64,000 nt of DNA from Nocardiopsis sp. CC223A (GTDB lineage: Bacteria; Actinomycetota; Actinomycetes; Streptosporangiales; Streptosporangiaceae): contig NZ_JASFDV010000008.1 in the NCBI RefSeq assembly GCF_030766825.1, positions 56,295-120,294 of the forward strand, read 5' to 3'. Below, piece by piece: positions 44,968-53,311 of the stretch (position 1 is its first letter; each line of letters opens with the position of its first letter). The position numbers and the translations under genes were made by a program. The notes below the pieces were generated by a model. The model had not been told where the DNA came from and did not search any database. It was given only the letters and a program-made list of their open reading frames with translations.

Positions 44968-45177
44968 GTGGGTCGGGCTGTGTTGGAGGCGTCTGTTGAG
45001 GGTGGTGGGTGGCGGAGTGGGTCGGGCTGTGTTGGAGGCGTCCGTTGAGGGTGGTGGTGGGTGACGGGGTGGGTCGGGCTGTGTTGGAGGCGTCCGTTGA
45101 GGGTGGTGGTGGGTGACGGGGTGGGTCGGGCTGCGCCGGAGGCGTCCGTTGAGGGTGGTGGTGGGTGACGGGTGGGC
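44968..45177 (-). repeat. Dispersed intergenic repeat, locus 2: 52-bp tandem array
   Basis: Four copies begin with GTGGGTCGGG at 44968, 45017, 45069 and 45121 (periods 49, 52 and 52 bp), then a partial copy. On the minus strand each reads CCCGTCACCCACCACCACC then CTCAACGGACGCCTCC. That is the same core as loci 1, 3 and 4. It lies between cydB and cydD. Copies 2-4 are nearly identical, so the array may vary in number. Confidence 0.9.
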
Positions 45178-45208
45178 CCTTCAGTCTTGCCGATGCGCCC
45201 CGGGTACG

Positions 45209-45250
45209 GGTACGGCCCCCGCCCCGGGCGATGGGGGAGGGGGCCGTACC
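45209..45250 (-). terminator. Hairpin downstream of cydB
   Basis: GGTACGGCCCCC (45209-45220) pairs with GGGGGCCGTACC (45239-45250), a perfect 12-bp stem, starting 7 bp after the cydB stop. No T-run. It may separate cydAB from cydDC transcripts or reduce readthrough. Confidence 0.75.
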
Positions 45251-45256
45251 GGTGCG

Positions 45257-46282
45257 TCAGGCGCCGGAACCCCGGGTCACGGTCTCGCCGGTGACGGTGG
45301 CACCGGTGACCCGCCTGCGGAACACCCAGTAGCTCCAACCCTGGTAGAGGAGCACCAGCGGCAGGAACACCACGGCCACCCAGGTCATGATGGTGAGCGT
45401 GTAGTCCGCCGAGGAGGCGTTCTCGACGGTGAGGCTGAACGCCGGGTCGGTGGTGGAGGGCAGCACGTTCGGGAACAGCGACCCGAACAGGGTGATCACG
45501 GCGGCCAGGATGGCCGCGACCATGAGCCCGAACGCCGTCCCCTCGCGCCGCGCCCGGGCCGCCGCGACCCCGCCGACCAGGGCCAGGGCGGCCAGCGCCA
45601 CGAGCGGCCAGGTCCACGCCGGGCCGTGGGCGAGCTGGGTCCACAGCAGGAACGCGGCCGCGGCGGGTACGGCGACGCAGGCGGTGCGCAGTGCGGCGGC
45701 GCGGGCCCGGGTCCGGACCGGCCCGTCGGTCTTCAGGCTCAGGAACACCGCCCCGTGCAGGGCGAACAGCGACAGGGTGGTGAGCCCGCCCAACAGCGCG
45801 TACGGGTTGAACAGGTCCGCCAGGGACGCGGTGACGATCTGGTCGCCGTCCATGGCCACCCCCCGGACGACGTTGGCGAAGACGACGCCCCACAGCAGGG
45901 CGGGTGCGGCGCTGCCGAAGAAGATGGCCCGGTCCCACCACAGTCGCCAGGTGGAGTCGTCGCGCTTGCCGCGGTACTCGAACGCCACACCGCGCAGGAT
46001 GAGGGCGACGAGGATGATGAACAGCGGCACGTAGAACCCGCTGAACAGGGACGCGTACCAGGCGGGGAACGCGGCGAACGTGGCGCCCCCCGCGGTGATC
46101 AGCCACACCTCGTTGGCGTCCCACACCGGGCCGATGGAGTTGATGGCGACCCGCCGGTCGACGGAGTCCCGTTTGCCCATGAACGGCATCAGGGTGCCGA
46201 CCCCGAAGTCGAACCCCTCCAGGACGAAGTACCCGATCCACAGGACCGAGATGGCGATGAACCAGATGACGGCCAGATCCAT
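45257..46282 (-). CDS. cydB: Cytochrome bd ubiquinol oxidase subunit II
   Basis: 341 residues, eight or nine membrane segments. Family start LAVIWFIAISVLWIGYFVLEGFDFGVGTLMP, then SIGPVWDANEVWLITAGGATFAAFPAWYA and LILRGVAFEYRGK, closing with TYTLTIMTWVAVVFLPLVLLYQGWSYWVFRRRV. Terminal oxidase of high oxygen affinity with CydA. ATG 46282, nine bases behind cydA. Confidence 0.97.
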   Translation of the reverse strand: MDLAVIWFIAISVLWIGYFVLEGFDFGVGTLMPFMGKRDSVDRRVAINSIGPVWDANEVWLITAGGATFAAFPAWYASLFSGFYVPLFIILVALILRGVAFEYRGKRDDSTWRLWWDRAIFFGSAAPALLWGVVFANVVRGVAMDGDQIVTASLADLFNPYALLGGLTTLSLFALHGAVFLSLKTDGPVRTRARAAALRTACVAVPAAAAFLLWTQLAHGPAWTWPLVALAALALVGGVAAARARREGTAFGLMVAAILAAVITLFGSLFPNVLPSTTDPAFSLTVENASSADYTLTIMTWVAVVFLPLVLLYQGWSYWVFRRRVTGATVTGETVTRGSGA

Positions 46283-46291
46283 GGTGATGTC

Positions 46292-47752
46292 CTAGTAGCT
46301 GAAGTGGGGGATCTTCGACTCGTCGCCGTCCTTTTCGAGGTCGGGGACGAGGTGGGACGGGCCCGCCTTGATGTACTTGACCAGGAGTCCGACCTCGACG
46401 ACGGCGAGGACGCCGTAGATGAGGGTGAACCCGGTCAGGCTCAGGGCGACGGTGCCCAGGCTCACGCCGGGCGAGACGCTGGCGGCGGTGAGCAGGTAGC
46501 CGTGGACGGTCCAGGGCTGGCGGCCCATCTCGGTGAGCACCCAGCCGAAGATGTTGGCGGACAGGGCGGCGGGCAGCGCGAGCACGGCCAGCGGATAGAA
46601 CCAGCGGGTCAGCCGGCCGTGCACGGACGGCGTCCGGTCCCTGCCCCGGGTGAGCCACAGCCCGATCGCGGCGATGGCGACCCCGGCCATGCCCAGGCCC
46701 ATCATGAGGCGGAACGACCAGTACGTGACGAACACGTTGGGGATGTAGTCCCCCTCGCCGTACTCCGCCTCGTAGGCCGCCTGGAGGTTGTTCATCCCGT
46801 GGACCTCGCCGTCGAACTCGCCGGTTGCGAGGAAGCTGAGGATGTTGGGGACGGTGACGTCGATGGGGTTGTACCGCGCCTCGGTGTCCCCGACGGCGAA
46901 CGCGGAGAACGCGGCGCCCTCCTCGGTCTCCCACAGGGCCTCGGCGGCGGCGAGCTTCATGGGCTCGTACTGGGCGGCGAGCTTGGCCTGGTGGTCCCCG
47001 GAGACCGCCACGATGACCCCGGCGACGAGCGTGAAGACCAGCCCGACCTTGAGCGTGCCGCGGAAGAGGGCGAAGTCGCCCTTGGGCGGCGTCACCCCGC
47101 GGATCCCGGTGTCGCCGTGCTTCTGGTTGCGCCAGAGCTTGTAGGCGCTGACGCAGACCACGAACAGCCCGGCGGTGATGAACGCGGCCGAGACGGTGTG
47201 CAGGTAGGTGGACCAGGCCTGGTCGTTGCTGAGCACGGCCCAGATGTCGTTGAGTTCGGCGCGCCCGTTCTCGGGGTTGACCTCGAACCCGACGGGACGG
47301 CGCATCCAGGCGTTGGCGGCGAGGATGAAGTACGCCGACAGGTTGGTGCCGATCGCCACCAGCCAGATGCAGGCCAGGTGGGCGGCGCGGGGCAGCCGGT
47401 GCCAGCCGAAGATCCACAGGCCGATGAAGGTGGACTCCAGGAAGAAGGCGAGCAGCGCCTCCATCGCCAGCGGGGCGCCGAAGACGTCGCCGACGAACCG
47501 GGAGTACTCGCTCCAGTTCATGCCGAACTGGAACTCCTGGACGATGCCGGTGACCACGCCCATGGCGAAGTTGATGAGGAAGAGCTTCCCGAAGAACTGG
47601 GTCGCCTGGAGGTACTCGTGTCTGCCGGTGCGGTACCAGACCGTCTGTAGGACGGCCACGATGAACGACAGGCCGATGGTCAACGGCACGAACAGGAAGT
47701 GGTAGATCGTGGTGACACCGAACTGCCACCGCGCGAGTTCAAGGGCTTCCAT
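46292..47752 (-). CDS. cydA: Cytochrome bd ubiquinol oxidase subunit I
   Basis: 486 residues, haem-bearing quinol-oxidising subunit. Early His ligand in TTIYHFLFVPLTIGLSF; NWSEYSRFVGDVFGAPLAMEALLAFFLESTFIGLWIFGW; the Q-loop region with short form (GDHQAKLAAQYEPMKLAAAEALWETE); GRQPWTVHGYLLTAASVSPGV (the GRQPW signature of quinol oxidation and Met/Glu area). ATG 47752. First gene of the cyd set; operator-like repeats stand upstream. Confidence 0.97.
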   Translation of the reverse strand: MEALELARWQFGVTTIYHFLFVPLTIGLSFIVAVLQTVWYRTGRHEYLQATQFFGKLFLINFAMGVVTGIVQEFQFGMNWSEYSRFVGDVFGAPLAMEALLAFFLESTFIGLWIFGWHRLPRAAHLACIWLVAIGTNLSAYFILAANAWMRRPVGFEVNPENGRAELNDIWAVLSNDQAWSTYLHTVSAAFITAGLFVVCVSAYKLWRNQKHGDTGIRGVTPPKGDFALFRGTLKVGLVFTLVAGVIVAVSGDHQAKLAAQYEPMKLAAAEALWETEEGAAFSAFAVGDTEARYNPIDVTVPNILSFLATGEFDGEVHGMNNLQAAYEAEYGEGDYIPNVFVTYWSFRLMMGLGMAGVAIAAIGLWLTRGRDRTPSVHGRLTRWFYPLAVLALPAALSANIFGWVLTEMGRQPWTVHGYLLTAASVSPGVSLGTVALSLTGFTLIYGVLAVVEVGLLVKYIKAGPSHLVPDLEKDGDESKIPHFSY

Positions 47753-47778
47753 ACCCGCCTCTCAGATACCGACCGCCG

Positions 47779-47803
47779 GTAGTACTACAAATCGTAGTTC
47801 TAC
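47779..47803. promoter_or_regulatory. GTAGTNCTAC repeats upstream of cydA
   Basis: GTAGTACTAC (47779-47788, a perfect palindrome) and GTAGTTCTAC (47794-47803) are separated by AAATC, giving also the inverted repeat ACTAC-AAATC-GTAGT. They lie 27-51 bp upstream of the cydA start. This resembles BlaI/CopY-type sites (ACTACANNTGTAGT) with altered spacing; it is not a Rex site. The rest of 47804-48057 shows no gene. Confidence 0.6.
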
Positions 47804-48057
47804 ATCGTGTCGTTGATGTCCCGGGGGTCACTGAAGGACCTCCGAGTGACTCGTGTGAGGGAGGGGGCGAGAGGGATCGGACGGGGAGCGGGGTGGACGC
47901 GCGGCGATGAGAACATTCTGACCTGTGCCGATGCGGAATCCGCGGAGGCCGGGGCGCCGTGTCTGTGGGTTCTGCCACACATGCGGGGACGCCCCGGGAA
48001 CGGCGGAGGCGGCGCACCCCGCGGGGTGCGCCGCCTCCGGAGAACGCGGGGGTCCGG

Positions 48058-48789
48058 TCAGCCGCCGGTGCGGTCGGCCAGCAGTCGCTCCATGAGGTCC
48101 ACCTCGGCCCCCTGGGCGTCGATCATGCCCTGGGCGAAGCCCACGACCATCTCCTCCCGGCCCAGGTCCACCTCGGCCTCGGCCATCTCGATCCCGCCCA
48201 GGTGGTGGTCGATCATCAGCTCCAGGAAGATGACCTCGGCGTCCACGCCCTCGGCCGCCTGGAGCTCGTCGAGCTGCTCGGCGGTGGCCAGCCCCGGCAT
48301 CGTCTCGGGCACCCCGCCGTCCTCGCCGCCGTGGTCGTGCCCCGCCATCCAGGCCATCGGCTCGTCCGGGGCGCGCACCGGCAGGCCCCAGGCCAGCAGC
48401 CAGCCCTGCATCCGCCCCACCTGGGCCTGCTGGGTGCGGGCCATGTCGGTGGCGACGGTGCGCAGCTCGGGGTCCTCGGTCTTGTCGAGGAGGATCATCG
48501 ACATGTCCACGGCCTGGTTGTGGTGGACGCTCATGTCCCGCAGGAAGCCCGCGTCGGCGCCGGTGTCCAGCGGGTACGAGGGGCGGCCCAGCAGGTAGCC
48601 GCCGAGCAGGGCGACTGCGACCAGGATCACCACGGCCCAGGTCGGGACGGAGTCCAACCGGAGGGGACGTGTCTCGGATTCCTCCGGGAACTCCCCCGGT
48701 ACGGCCTCCTCCCGGTCGTCCCCGGGGAGGTCCGCGGTGTGCCCGAGGTCACCGATCGGGTCGCTCTCGGTACCGCTTTCGTTTCCCAT
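48058..48789 (-). CDS. DUF305 membrane-anchored protein
   Basis: 243 residues. Acidic cytosolic N-terminus, one membrane segment (TWAVVILVAVALLGGYLLG), then a helical DUF305 domain outside the cell. Family motifs: DAGFLRDMSVHHNQAVDMSMILLDKT and ELMIDHHLGGIEMAEAEV (His-His and Met-rich, suggestive of metal binding), plus AGHDHGGEDGG. ATG 48789 is chosen because AGGATGG lies just before; an open frame to 48861 would cover the promoter. Divergent from a DUF3105 gene, a recurrent partner in actinobacteria. Confidence 0.85.
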   Translation of the reverse strand: MGNESGTESDPIGDLGHTADLPGDDREEAVPGEFPEESETRPLRLDSVPTWAVVILVAVALLGGYLLGRPSYPLDTGADAGFLRDMSVHHNQAVDMSMILLDKTEDPELRTVATDMARTQQAQVGRMQGWLLAWGLPVRAPDEPMAWMAGHDHGGEDGGVPETMPGLATAEQLDELQAAEGVDAEVIFLELMIDHHLGGIEMAEAEVDLGREEMVVGFAQGMIDAQGAEVDLMERLLADRTGG

Positions 48790-48878
48790 GGGAACCATCC
48801 TGGTCAAATCGCCCGACTGTGATGCCAAAGTAGAGGATAGGTAAGTCCCAGGCCCCACCACCCACCTCAGGAGACCCA

Positions 48879-49661
48879 GTGGCCAAGAAGAAGACGGCGG
48901 AGGAGCGCCGCCAGCGCGCTGCCGCCCTCAAGGCGGAGCGCCTGCGCAAGGAGAGACAGCGCAAGATCCTCGGCATCGCCGGCGGTGCCCTGGCGGCCGT
49001 GCTGGTCGTGGGCCTCATCGGCTTCCTTTTCTACATGGACTACCGAAGCCGGCAGATCCCCGGCATGGCGGAACACGAGGTGGGCTCCTACGTCCACGTC
49101 GAGACCGGCGAGAAGGTCGACTACGAGCAGAGCCCGCCGGTCGGCGGCGACCACTGGAACTCCTGGCAGAACTGCGGTGTCTACCCCGCCCCGGTGACCT
49201 CCGAGTTCGCGGTGCACTCCCTGGAGCACGGCGCGGTGTGGATCGCCTACGACCCCGAGCTGCCCGCGGACCAGGTCGAGCAGCTGAACGACTTCTACAC
49301 CCCCGGCTCCTACCTGCTGGTCACCCCGTACGAGGGTGAGATGGACGGCCCCATCGTCGCCTCCGCCTGGGGCCGCCAGGTCGCCGTCGACAGCCCGACC
49401 GACGAGAGCCTCCAGCGCTTCGTCCGCGCCTTCGAGCAGAGCACCGACGTGCCGGAGCCGGGCGCCCTGTGCTCCCAGGGCGTGGCCGAGAACGCCGAGG
49501 AGGTCGAGGCCATGCTCGTCGGCGGTGGCGGCGAGGAGATCGCCGAGGGGATGGACGGCCCCGCCGAGGGCGCCGAGGAGGGTGACGCTCCGGCCGAGGA
49601 CGAGAGCGAGGCTCCTGCTCAGGACGAGAGCGAGGCCCCCGCAGAGGAGGAGTCCGAATAG
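48879..49661 (+). CDS. DUF3105 membrane-anchored protein
   Basis: 260 residues. Lys/Arg-rich N-terminus (coiled, KKKTAEERRQRAAALKAERLRKE), one membrane segment (LGIAGGALAAVLVVGLIGFLFYM), then DUF3105: YEQSPPVGGDHWNSWQNCGVY, FAVHSLEHGAVWIAYDP, and a second Cys in PGALCSQG. The tail is very acidic with ESEAPAQDESEAPAEEESE repeats. GTG 48879 follows AGGAG. His/Cys/Trp conservation hints at metal binding or a redox role, unproven. Divergent partner of DUF305. Confidence 0.85.
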   Translation: MAKKKTAEERRQRAAALKAERLRKERQRKILGIAGGALAAVLVVGLIGFLFYMDYRSRQIPGMAEHEVGSYVHVETGEKVDYEQSPPVGGDHWNSWQNCGVYPAPVTSEFAVHSLEHGAVWIAYDPELPADQVEQLNDFYTPGSYLLVTPYEGEMDGPIVASAWGRQVAVDSPTDESLQRFVRAFEQSTDVPEPGALCSQGVAENAEEVEAMLVGGGGEEIAEGMDGPAEGAEEGDAPAEDESEAPAQDESEAPAEEESE

Positions 49662-49688
49662 CGGACGCTCCGCGGGGAGGAACGGGAG

Positions 49689-49722
49689 AAGGGGCGGTGC
49701 GACCACGGTCGCACCGCCCCTT
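49689..49722 (+). terminator. Strong terminator of the DUF3105 gene
   Basis: AAGGGGCGGTGCGACC (49689-49704) pairs with GGTCGCACCGCCCCTT (49707-49722): 15-16 bp stem. Confidence 0.9.
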
Positions 49723-49800
49723 CCTGGTTCTGCCGAGTCCCACCCCGCCCGGGCCGCCAGAGCCTCCGGGCCGTTGGGGCGTGTTCGACGGGTCGTTCCG

Positions 49801-49833
49801 CCCGCCCGTCGCCCACCGCCGCCCTCAGCGGAC
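49801..49833 (+). repeat. Dispersed intergenic repeat, locus 3
   Basis: CCCGCCCGTCGCCCACCGCC, then GCCCTCAGCGGACG. Same core as loci 1, 2 and 4, here a single copy between the convergent DUF3105 and DUF3515 genes. The remaining bases of 49723-50060 hold no gene. Confidence 0.75.
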
Positions 49834-50060
49834 GCCGTCGGCGCGGTGTCTCCGCGGAGCCGCCGGGCCGCCTCTCGCGGCGCCGCCCGCGCTCGGCCGG
49901 CCGAACCCGGGCGGGCCCCCGCCGTGCGACACCGCCGAGCCTGCGGGGCGAGGCACGGTGGGGGCACCTGCACTCGTCGTTTTGCGGGAGATCGCCCGGC
50001 GGCCGCCCGTGTCCTTCGGCGCGAGCGCCGAACCGCACGAAGGCATCCGCCGCACACGCC

Positions 50061-50528
50061 CTAGAGTTCCCCGTCGGGCAGCGGCGGCAGGTGTTCGGTG
50101 ACCAGGTCGCTCACGGTCGTGAGCGCCGCGGCCGGGGGGCCGTAGGAGGCCGGGATCAGCAGCTCGACGTAGGCCTCGTGGCCGACCGCGGTGAAGACCG
50201 TGGGGGCGTCGGCCGGCTCCGACAGCCACGGGACCCCGTTGACCTCTTCGAGCAGGGAGTCCGGGGCCAGTGCCACGGGCCGTTCCACCCCGCAGCGCAG
50301 GCCGATCGCCGGGTCGCCCCAGGCGGCGGTCAGCTCGGACGCGGGCCGGACGTCGACGCGGTCGGCGTCCATGAGGGTGTCCGGCAGGTCGGCGACCAGG
50401 GCCGCGCACGGTTCTTCGGCCGCGGCGTCGGGCAGCGGCGGCTCCATGCGCACCGTCTGCGCTCCGCACCCCGCGACCGCGCCCAGGAGGAGGAGCACCG
50501 GGGTCAGCCGCAGGAGTACACGCACCAC
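50061..50528 (-). CDS. DUF3515 lipoprotein
   Basis: 155 residues. Lipoprotein signal LLRLTPVLLLLGAVAGCGAQ (lipobox VAGC). DUF3515 features: ACAALVADLPDTL-like segment (CAALVADLPDTLMD), WGDPAIGLRCGVERP, and VNGVPWLSEP. Two Cys after the lipid Cys may pair. Function unknown; the gene is a common neighbour of thiL and the small Lrp-type gene in actinomycetes. GTG 50528 or the adjacent GTG 50525 is the start; GGAG lies shortly before. Confidence 0.85.
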   Translation of the reverse strand: MVRVLLRLTPVLLLLGAVAGCGAQTVRMEPPLPDAAAEEPCAALVADLPDTLMDADRVDVRPASELTAAWGDPAIGLRCGVERPVALAPDSLLEEVNGVPWLSEPADAPTVFTAVGHEAYVELLIPASYGPPAAALTTVSDLVTEHLPPLPDGEL

Positions 50529-50546
50529 ATTCTCCGAGGAGTCGGG

Positions 50547-50780
50547 TCAGATGTTGACGATGGGACAGGTGAGTGTCCGGGCGATCCCCTCCAGACGCTG
50601 GATCCGGGCCACCACCAGCGCCCCCAGAGCATCCACGTCGTCGGCCTTGGCCTGGACGATCACATCGTAGGGGCCGGTCACGTCATGGGCCTCCACGACC
50701 CCCTCGATGCCCCGGATGCGCTCGGCGACCTCGGCGGCGCGGCCGACCTCGGTCTGGATCAGGATGTATGCCTGCACCAT
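50547..50780 (-). CDS. Stand-alone Lrp/AsnC ligand-binding (RAM) domain protein
   Basis: 77 residues: MVQAYILIQTEVGRAAEVAER, VVEAHDVTGPYDVIVQAKA and closing RTLTCPIVNI. This is the alpha-beta RAM domain of Lrp regulators without a DNA-binding domain. Such SraA-like proteins bind amino acids and may modulate full-length Lrp partners. ATG 50780 is fixed by AAGGAG five bases upstream; an in-frame ATG at 50798 has no such site. It lies 18 bp before the DUF3515 gene. Confidence 0.88.
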   Translation of the reverse strand: MVQAYILIQTEVGRAAEVAERIRGIEGVVEAHDVTGPYDVIVQAKADDVDALGALVVARIQRLEGIARTLTCPIVNI

Positions 50781-50896
50781 GTGTACTCCTTCGTGCATGC
50801 CGGGTACAGGAGCACCCGACGGTGAGGCCGATGACGAACGTGTGACGAACGTGGGTCTAGACCACCGCGCCGGAGCGTCACCGTACCCTGTTCCCT

Positions 50897-51874
50897 GTGC
50901 AGAACACCATTGGGGGCCTGGGTGAGTTCGCTCTGATCAGACGCGTGACGAGCAAATTCCCCAGGACGGACGATGTAATCCTCGGCCCGGGTGACGATGC
51001 GGCCGTGGTCGCGGCCCCCGACGGCCGGACCGTGGCCACCACCGACCTGCTGGTCGAGGGGCGCCACTTCCGGCGCGACTGGTCCACCGCCCGCGACGTC
51101 GGCCACCGGGCGGTGGCCCAGAACTTCGCCGACGTCGTCGCCATGGGCGCCCGCCCCACCGGCCTGCTCATCGGCTTCGCCGCCCCCGCCGACCTGCCCC
51201 TGGAGTGGGCCGAGGAGTTCACCCTGGGCGTGCGCGACGAGTGCGCGGCCGCGGGCGGCGCGGTGGTGGGCGGCGACACCGTCGGCTGCGACACCCTCAC
51301 CATCGCGATCACCGCGCTGGGCGACCTCCAGGGCCGGGCCCCGGTCCGCCGCGACGGCGCCCGCCCCGGCGACGTCGTCGCCTACTCCGGGCACCTGGGC
51401 CTGTCCGCCGCCGGGCTGGCCCTGCTCACCGCCGGGACCGCCGGGGCCGCCGGAACCGCCGCCTGCCTGGACGAGTACCGCAGGCCCTCCCCGCCCTACC
51501 CCGCCGGCCCCGAGGCGGCCCGGCTGGGCGCCACCGCCATGCTCGACGTCAGCGACGGCCTCGCCCAGGACCTGGGCCACGTGTGCCGGGCCTCGGGGGT
51601 GCGCATCGACCTGGACCCGGACCTGCTGCGCCCCGAGCCCGCGCTGACCGAGGCCGTGCGCGTCCTGGGCGAGGAGCCCGGGCGGGCCGTGGCGTTCATG
51701 GTCTCCGGGGGCGAGGACCACGCCCTGGCCGCGACCTTCCCCGCCGGTGCCGACCTGCCCGGCCACTGGCACCGCATCGGGACCGTCCTCCCGGCCGCCG
51801 AGGAGGAACTCCGTGTCACCGTCGCGGGGCGGGTTCCCGAACGCACCGGTTGGGATCATTTCCCCGGTGAATGA
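50897..51874 (+). CDS. thiL: Thiamine-monophosphate kinase
   Basis: 325 residues. Phosphorylates thiamine monophosphate to the active diphosphate, used by IlvB among others. AIR-synthase-like fold: GEFALIRRVTSKFPRTDDVILGPGDDAAVV, TTDLLVEGRHFRRDWS, VAQNFADVVAMGARPTGLLIG, GGDTVGCDTLTIAITALG, MLDVSDGLAQDLGHV, VSGGEDHALAATFP. GTG 50897 chosen on family start (MQNTIGGLGEF). Divergent from the RAM-domain gene. Confidence 0.96.
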   Translation: MQNTIGGLGEFALIRRVTSKFPRTDDVILGPGDDAAVVAAPDGRTVATTDLLVEGRHFRRDWSTARDVGHRAVAQNFADVVAMGARPTGLLIGFAAPADLPLEWAEEFTLGVRDECAAAGGAVVGGDTVGCDTLTIAITALGDLQGRAPVRRDGARPGDVVAYSGHLGLSAAGLALLTAGTAGAAGTAACLDEYRRPSPPYPAGPEAARLGATAMLDVSDGLAQDLGHVCRASGVRIDLDPDLLRPEPALTEAVRVLGEEPGRAVAFMVSGGEDHALAATFPAGADLPGHWHRIGTVLPAAEEELRVTVAGRVPERTGWDHFPGE

Positions 51875-52004
51875 GCGAGTTTGGATTTGTCTGTTTTGGC
51901 TCGCGCGCTAGGCTTGCGGCCGAGAATCGCCCGGTCCCGCTCCCACCGAGCGGCGGCCACCGGGCAGGACGAGATCGGTATCCGATCCCGGGGAGAGGCG
52001 GTCC

Positions 52005-52655
52005 ATGGGGCGGCACGGGCAGCGGCAGGGCACCCGTCGCGGTGCGCACCGCAGCGAGCCCGCGGACACCGGAGCGCTGCGCCGACTGGGCGGCCTCATC
52101 GAAAGCACCGTCCCCAAGCGGGTGGAGCCCCCGCGCCTGCTCAACGTCCTCGTCATCTCCGGTGTGATCCTGGGCCTGCTCCTCTTCGGCTACAGCACCA
52201 CCCAGATCTACCTCCAGTTCGGCGGTACCCCCGAGGGGGCCGCCCGGAACCCGGGCACCCAGGACGGGGCGGGTCCCAGCGGCGGAATCACACCCGAACC
52301 CGAACCCGAGCCCGGGTCGCCCGCGCCGCAGACCCAGGCGGGCACCGAGCCCACCACCGTCTCCTACCGCGTCGTGGAGTCCGGTGGGGCGGGCTTCAGC
52401 GCGCAGGTCACCGTCACCAACACCTCCCGCGGCAGGCTCGACGCCTGGGAGCTGGCCCTGGCCTTCGAGGACGCCGAGATCACCCACGTCGAGGGCGCCG
52501 ACTGGGAGGCCATCGACGACGGCATCCTGGCCCGCCAGCCCGGCGGCGCCGACGGGCTCGCGCCCGGGGAGAGCGCCTCGCTCACCTTCCAGGCACTGGG
52601 CACGGCGCAGAGCCCCATCCGCTGCTCCCTCAACGGGCACATCTGTAGCCTGTGA
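52005..52655 (+). CDS. Membrane-anchored protein with CBM2-like (cellulose-binding) domain
   Basis: 216 residues. Basic N-terminus, one membrane segment (LLNVLVISGVILGLLLFGYST), Pro/Glu linker with PEPEPEP, then residues 120-216 like a family 2 carbohydrate-binding module: YRVVESGGAGFSAQVTVTNTSRG, DAWELALAFEDAEI, APGESASLTFQALG and the closing CSLNGHIC. In CBM2 a conserved disulfide joins N- and C-ends; here both visible Cys (RCSLNGHIC) sit at the C-terminus. No catalytic domain is attached. ATG 52005 chosen. Confidence 0.7.
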   Translation: MGRHGQRQGTRRGAHRSEPADTGALRRLGGLIESTVPKRVEPPRLLNVLVISGVILGLLLFGYSTTQIYLQFGGTPEGAARNPGTQDGAGPSGGITPEPEPEPGSPAPQTQAGTEPTTVSYRVVESGGAGFSAQVTVTNTSRGRLDAWELALAFEDAEITHVEGADWEAIDDGILARQPGGADGLAPGESASLTFQALGTAQSPIRCSLNGHICSL

Positions 52656-52695
52656 GCGGTCCGGCCGCCGGTCGTCCGACCCCGGGAACGGCGAA

Positions 52696-52721
52696 GGCCC
52701 CCCGACCGGAGTCGGAGGGCC
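52696..52721. terminator. Bidirectional hairpin between the CBM2-like gene and rpmB
   Basis: GGCCCCCCGAC (52696-52706) pairs with GTCGGAGGGCC (52711-52721) with one mismatch; flanking AAGG and CCTCG. It sits between convergent stops. Confidence 0.75.
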
Positions 52722-52748
52722 TCGAAGACCTGTCAGGGGCGGTGCTCC

Positions 52749-52934
52749 CTAGCGGGTCACCTTGCCGGCCTTGATGCACGAGGTGCAGGCGTTCACGCGC
52801 TTGGGCGTGCCACCGACCCGGGTGCGGACGGTCTGGATGTTGGGGTTCCAGCGGCGGCGGGTGCGACGGTGCGAGTGGGAAACACTGTTACCGAACCCTG
52901 GTCCCTTGCCGCAGACGTCGCAGACGGAAGCCAC
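52749..52934 (-). CDS. rpmB: 50S ribosomal protein L28, zinc-ribbon form
   Basis: 61 residues: [28 protein letters not shown], then [23 protein letters not shown]. Two CxxC pairs mark the zinc-binding (C+) type. GTG 52934 by family start; the frame extends to 52967 without support. Divergent from recG, as in many bacteria. Confidence 0.97.
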   Translation of the reverse strand: MASVCDVCGKGPGFGNSVSHSHRRTRRRWNPNIQTVRTRVGGTPKRVNACTSCIKAGKVTR

Positions 52935-53311
52935 GGTAACTCCATTCAAGTGTTCGGGATCGCGCACGTCGCCGCACGCGAAGGTTCAACCGGCCGAAAG
53001 AGGCCGGGCGGACAGGCCGGCGCGAACGCCAACCGTGGAAGAGTACACGAGGGGAGGTAAAACGCCCCCGCGTGCGCCGACGGAACACGATGCCGCCGGA
53101 AGGACCATCGACCGCCGCCACGCGGGCATGGCGGAACACGATGAACTCACACGAGTATAGCCCCGCCGGAGACGGCGGCGGACATCCGTGCCCCGAGCCC
53201 CCGTCCCGGGAGAACGCCGACCCGCCGCAGCCCCGCTCCCCGGAGCCGCCACCGAGCGTCGCAGCGGGGCATTAGCGTTGGCCGTGACCGGCGATCCTGA
53301 AGAGGAAGACC
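52935..53311. other. Divergent intergenic region rpmB-recG
   Basis: 377 bp holding both promoters. I see no convincing ORF, hairpin terminator or repeat. ATGGCGGAACACGATG at 53128-53143 echoes GACGGAACACGATG at 53082-53095 (a short imperfect direct repeat). Confidence 0.4.

Noticed and set aside
43221..47729. A single 1502-codon open frame on the minus strand
   Set aside because: Only the cydD part (to 44939) is real; the rest runs in a wrong frame through the repeat array, cydB and cydA.
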